Source of the DNA: Solirubrobacterales bacterium
Lineage (GTDB): Bacteria; Actinomycetota; Thermoleophilia; Solirubrobacterales; 70-9
Direction: 5' to 3'
Assembly: GCA_025450585.1 (NCBI GenBank)
Contig: JANWHD010000018.1
Coordinates: 225,331-289,330, forward strand
DNA: 64,000 nucleotides
This document shows, one piece after another, positions 63,022-64,000 of this stretch. A model generated the notes under the pieces. The model saw only the letters and a program-made list of their open reading frames with translations. It was not told the DNA's origin and did not search any database. Position 1 is the first letter of the stretch, and each line of letters starts with the position of its first letter. The translations under genes were made by a program, and so were the position numbers.

Positions 63022-64000
63022 TGAGCTCTCCCGACTCCTTTGGTGCGCGCTCCACGCTCGAGGTCGGTGGCCGCTCCTACGAGATCTTCCGGCTCGACGC
63101 GCTGACGGATCGCTTCGACGCAGGCCGGCTGCCCTACTCGATCAAGGTGCTGCTGGAGAACGTGCTGCGGCTGGAGGACGGGGTCGCAGTCACAAAGGGG
63201 GCGATCGAGGGGATTGCCGGGTGGGAGGCTGCTGCAGAGCCCAGCACCGAGATCCCGTTCCAGCCCGCCCGGGTGCTGATGCAGGACTTCACCGGGGTGC
63301 CGGCGGTGGTCGACCTGGCGGCGATGCGCGACGCGATGGCGGAGATCGGCGGCGATCCCGAGGCGATCAACCCGCTGGTCGACGTCGACCTGGTGATCGA
63401 CCACTCGGTCCAGGTCGACGCTTTCGGCAACGAGCGCGCCTTCGCCGTCAACGCCGAGCGTGAGTTCGAGCGCAACCGCGAGCGCTACTCCTTCCTCAAG
63501 TGGGGGCGGGAGGCCTTCGACAACTTCAGCGTCGTGCCGCCGGCGACCGGCATCTGCCACCAGGTCAACCTCGAGTACATCGCCCAGGTGGTCTACAGCC
63601 GCGAGCGCGGCGGTGTTCTGCAGGCCTACCCCGACACGCTGGTCGGCACCGACTCGCACACGACAATGGTCAACGGGCTCGGCGTGCTGGGCTGGGGGGT
63701 CGGCGGGATCGAGGCCGAGGCGGCGATGCTCGGCCAGCCGATCTCGATGCTGCTGCCGCAGGTGGTCGGCTTCAAGCTCGGTGGCGAACTCCCCGAGGGG
63801 GCCACCGCCACCGACCTGGTCCTCACCGTCACCGAGATGCTGCGCGAGCGCGGGGTGGTGAGCAAGTTCGTCGAGTTCTATGGCCCCGGGCTGCCTAACC
63901 TGCCGCTTGCCGACCGCGCGACGATCGGGAACATGTCGCCCGAGATGGGCGCCACTTGCGCGATCTTCCCGGTCGACGCGGAGACGCTCCGCTACCTCGA
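63021..64000 (+). CDS. acnA: Aconitate hydratase (truncated by window edge)
   Basis: [32 protein letters not shown]...[17 protein letters not shown]...[32 protein letters not shown]. Confidence 0.95.
   Translation, partial: MSSPDSFGARSTLEVGGRSYEIFRLDALTDRFDAGRLPYSIKVLLENVLRLEDGVAVTKGAIEGIAGWEAAAEPSTEIPFQPARVLMQDFTGVPAVVDLAAMRDAMAEIGGDPEAINPLVDVDLVIDHSVQVDAFGNERAFAVNAEREFERNRERYSFLKWGREAFDNFSVVPPATGICHQVNLEYIAQVVYSRERGGVLQAYPDTLVGTDSHTTMVNGLGVLGWGVGGIEAEAAMLGQPISMLLPQVVGFKLGGELPEGATATDLVLTVTEMLRERGVVSKFVEFYGPGLPNLPLADRATIGNMSPEMGATCAIFPVDAETLRYL

Overview
High-GC actinobacterial chromosome segment; gene content and codon usage suggest Thermoleophilia/Solirubrobacterales (inference). Mostly housekeeping genes: fumC (cut by left edge), a TPP decarboxylase + FAD/Fe-S oxidoreductase pair, tandem SDRs, ileS, trxA, polX, otsB, an FtsX-type ABC transporter, PAC2, methylmalonyl-CoA mutase, acyl-CoA carboxylase beta subunit, a pot-type ABC operon, a PLP decarboxylase and acnA (cut by right edge). 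Accessory material is interleaved with this. Most striking observations: (1) a 2363-aa secreted RHS/YD-like protein with two tandem 7-motif (propeller-like) blocks and a C-terminal trypsin-like serine protease, start/stop-coupled to two paralogous small lipoproteins, which looks like a polymorphic-toxin/immunity-type locus; (2) three identical perfect palindromes at an exact 49-bp period upstream of hipBA; (3) six toxin-antitoxin-like modules, one with a toxin-like partner inactivated by an apparent 1-nt deletion, several with their own operator-like repeats; (4) a c-di-AMP (ydaO-type) riboswitch upstream of an NlpC/P60-like hydrolase; (5) a 26-bp perfect palindrome containing the acnA ribosome-binding site and touching the start codon; (6) two tandem LexA/SOS-box-like sites upstream of a small basic protein; (7) a sigma/zinc-finger anti-sigma/TM fusion; (8) a TM-receiver-like-PD-(D/E)XK protein and a TIGR04141-family protein as possible defence genes. 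No tRNA, rRNA, CRISPR-cas, transposase or prophage was recognised. All family calls come from reading the sequences by eye; no searches were run.
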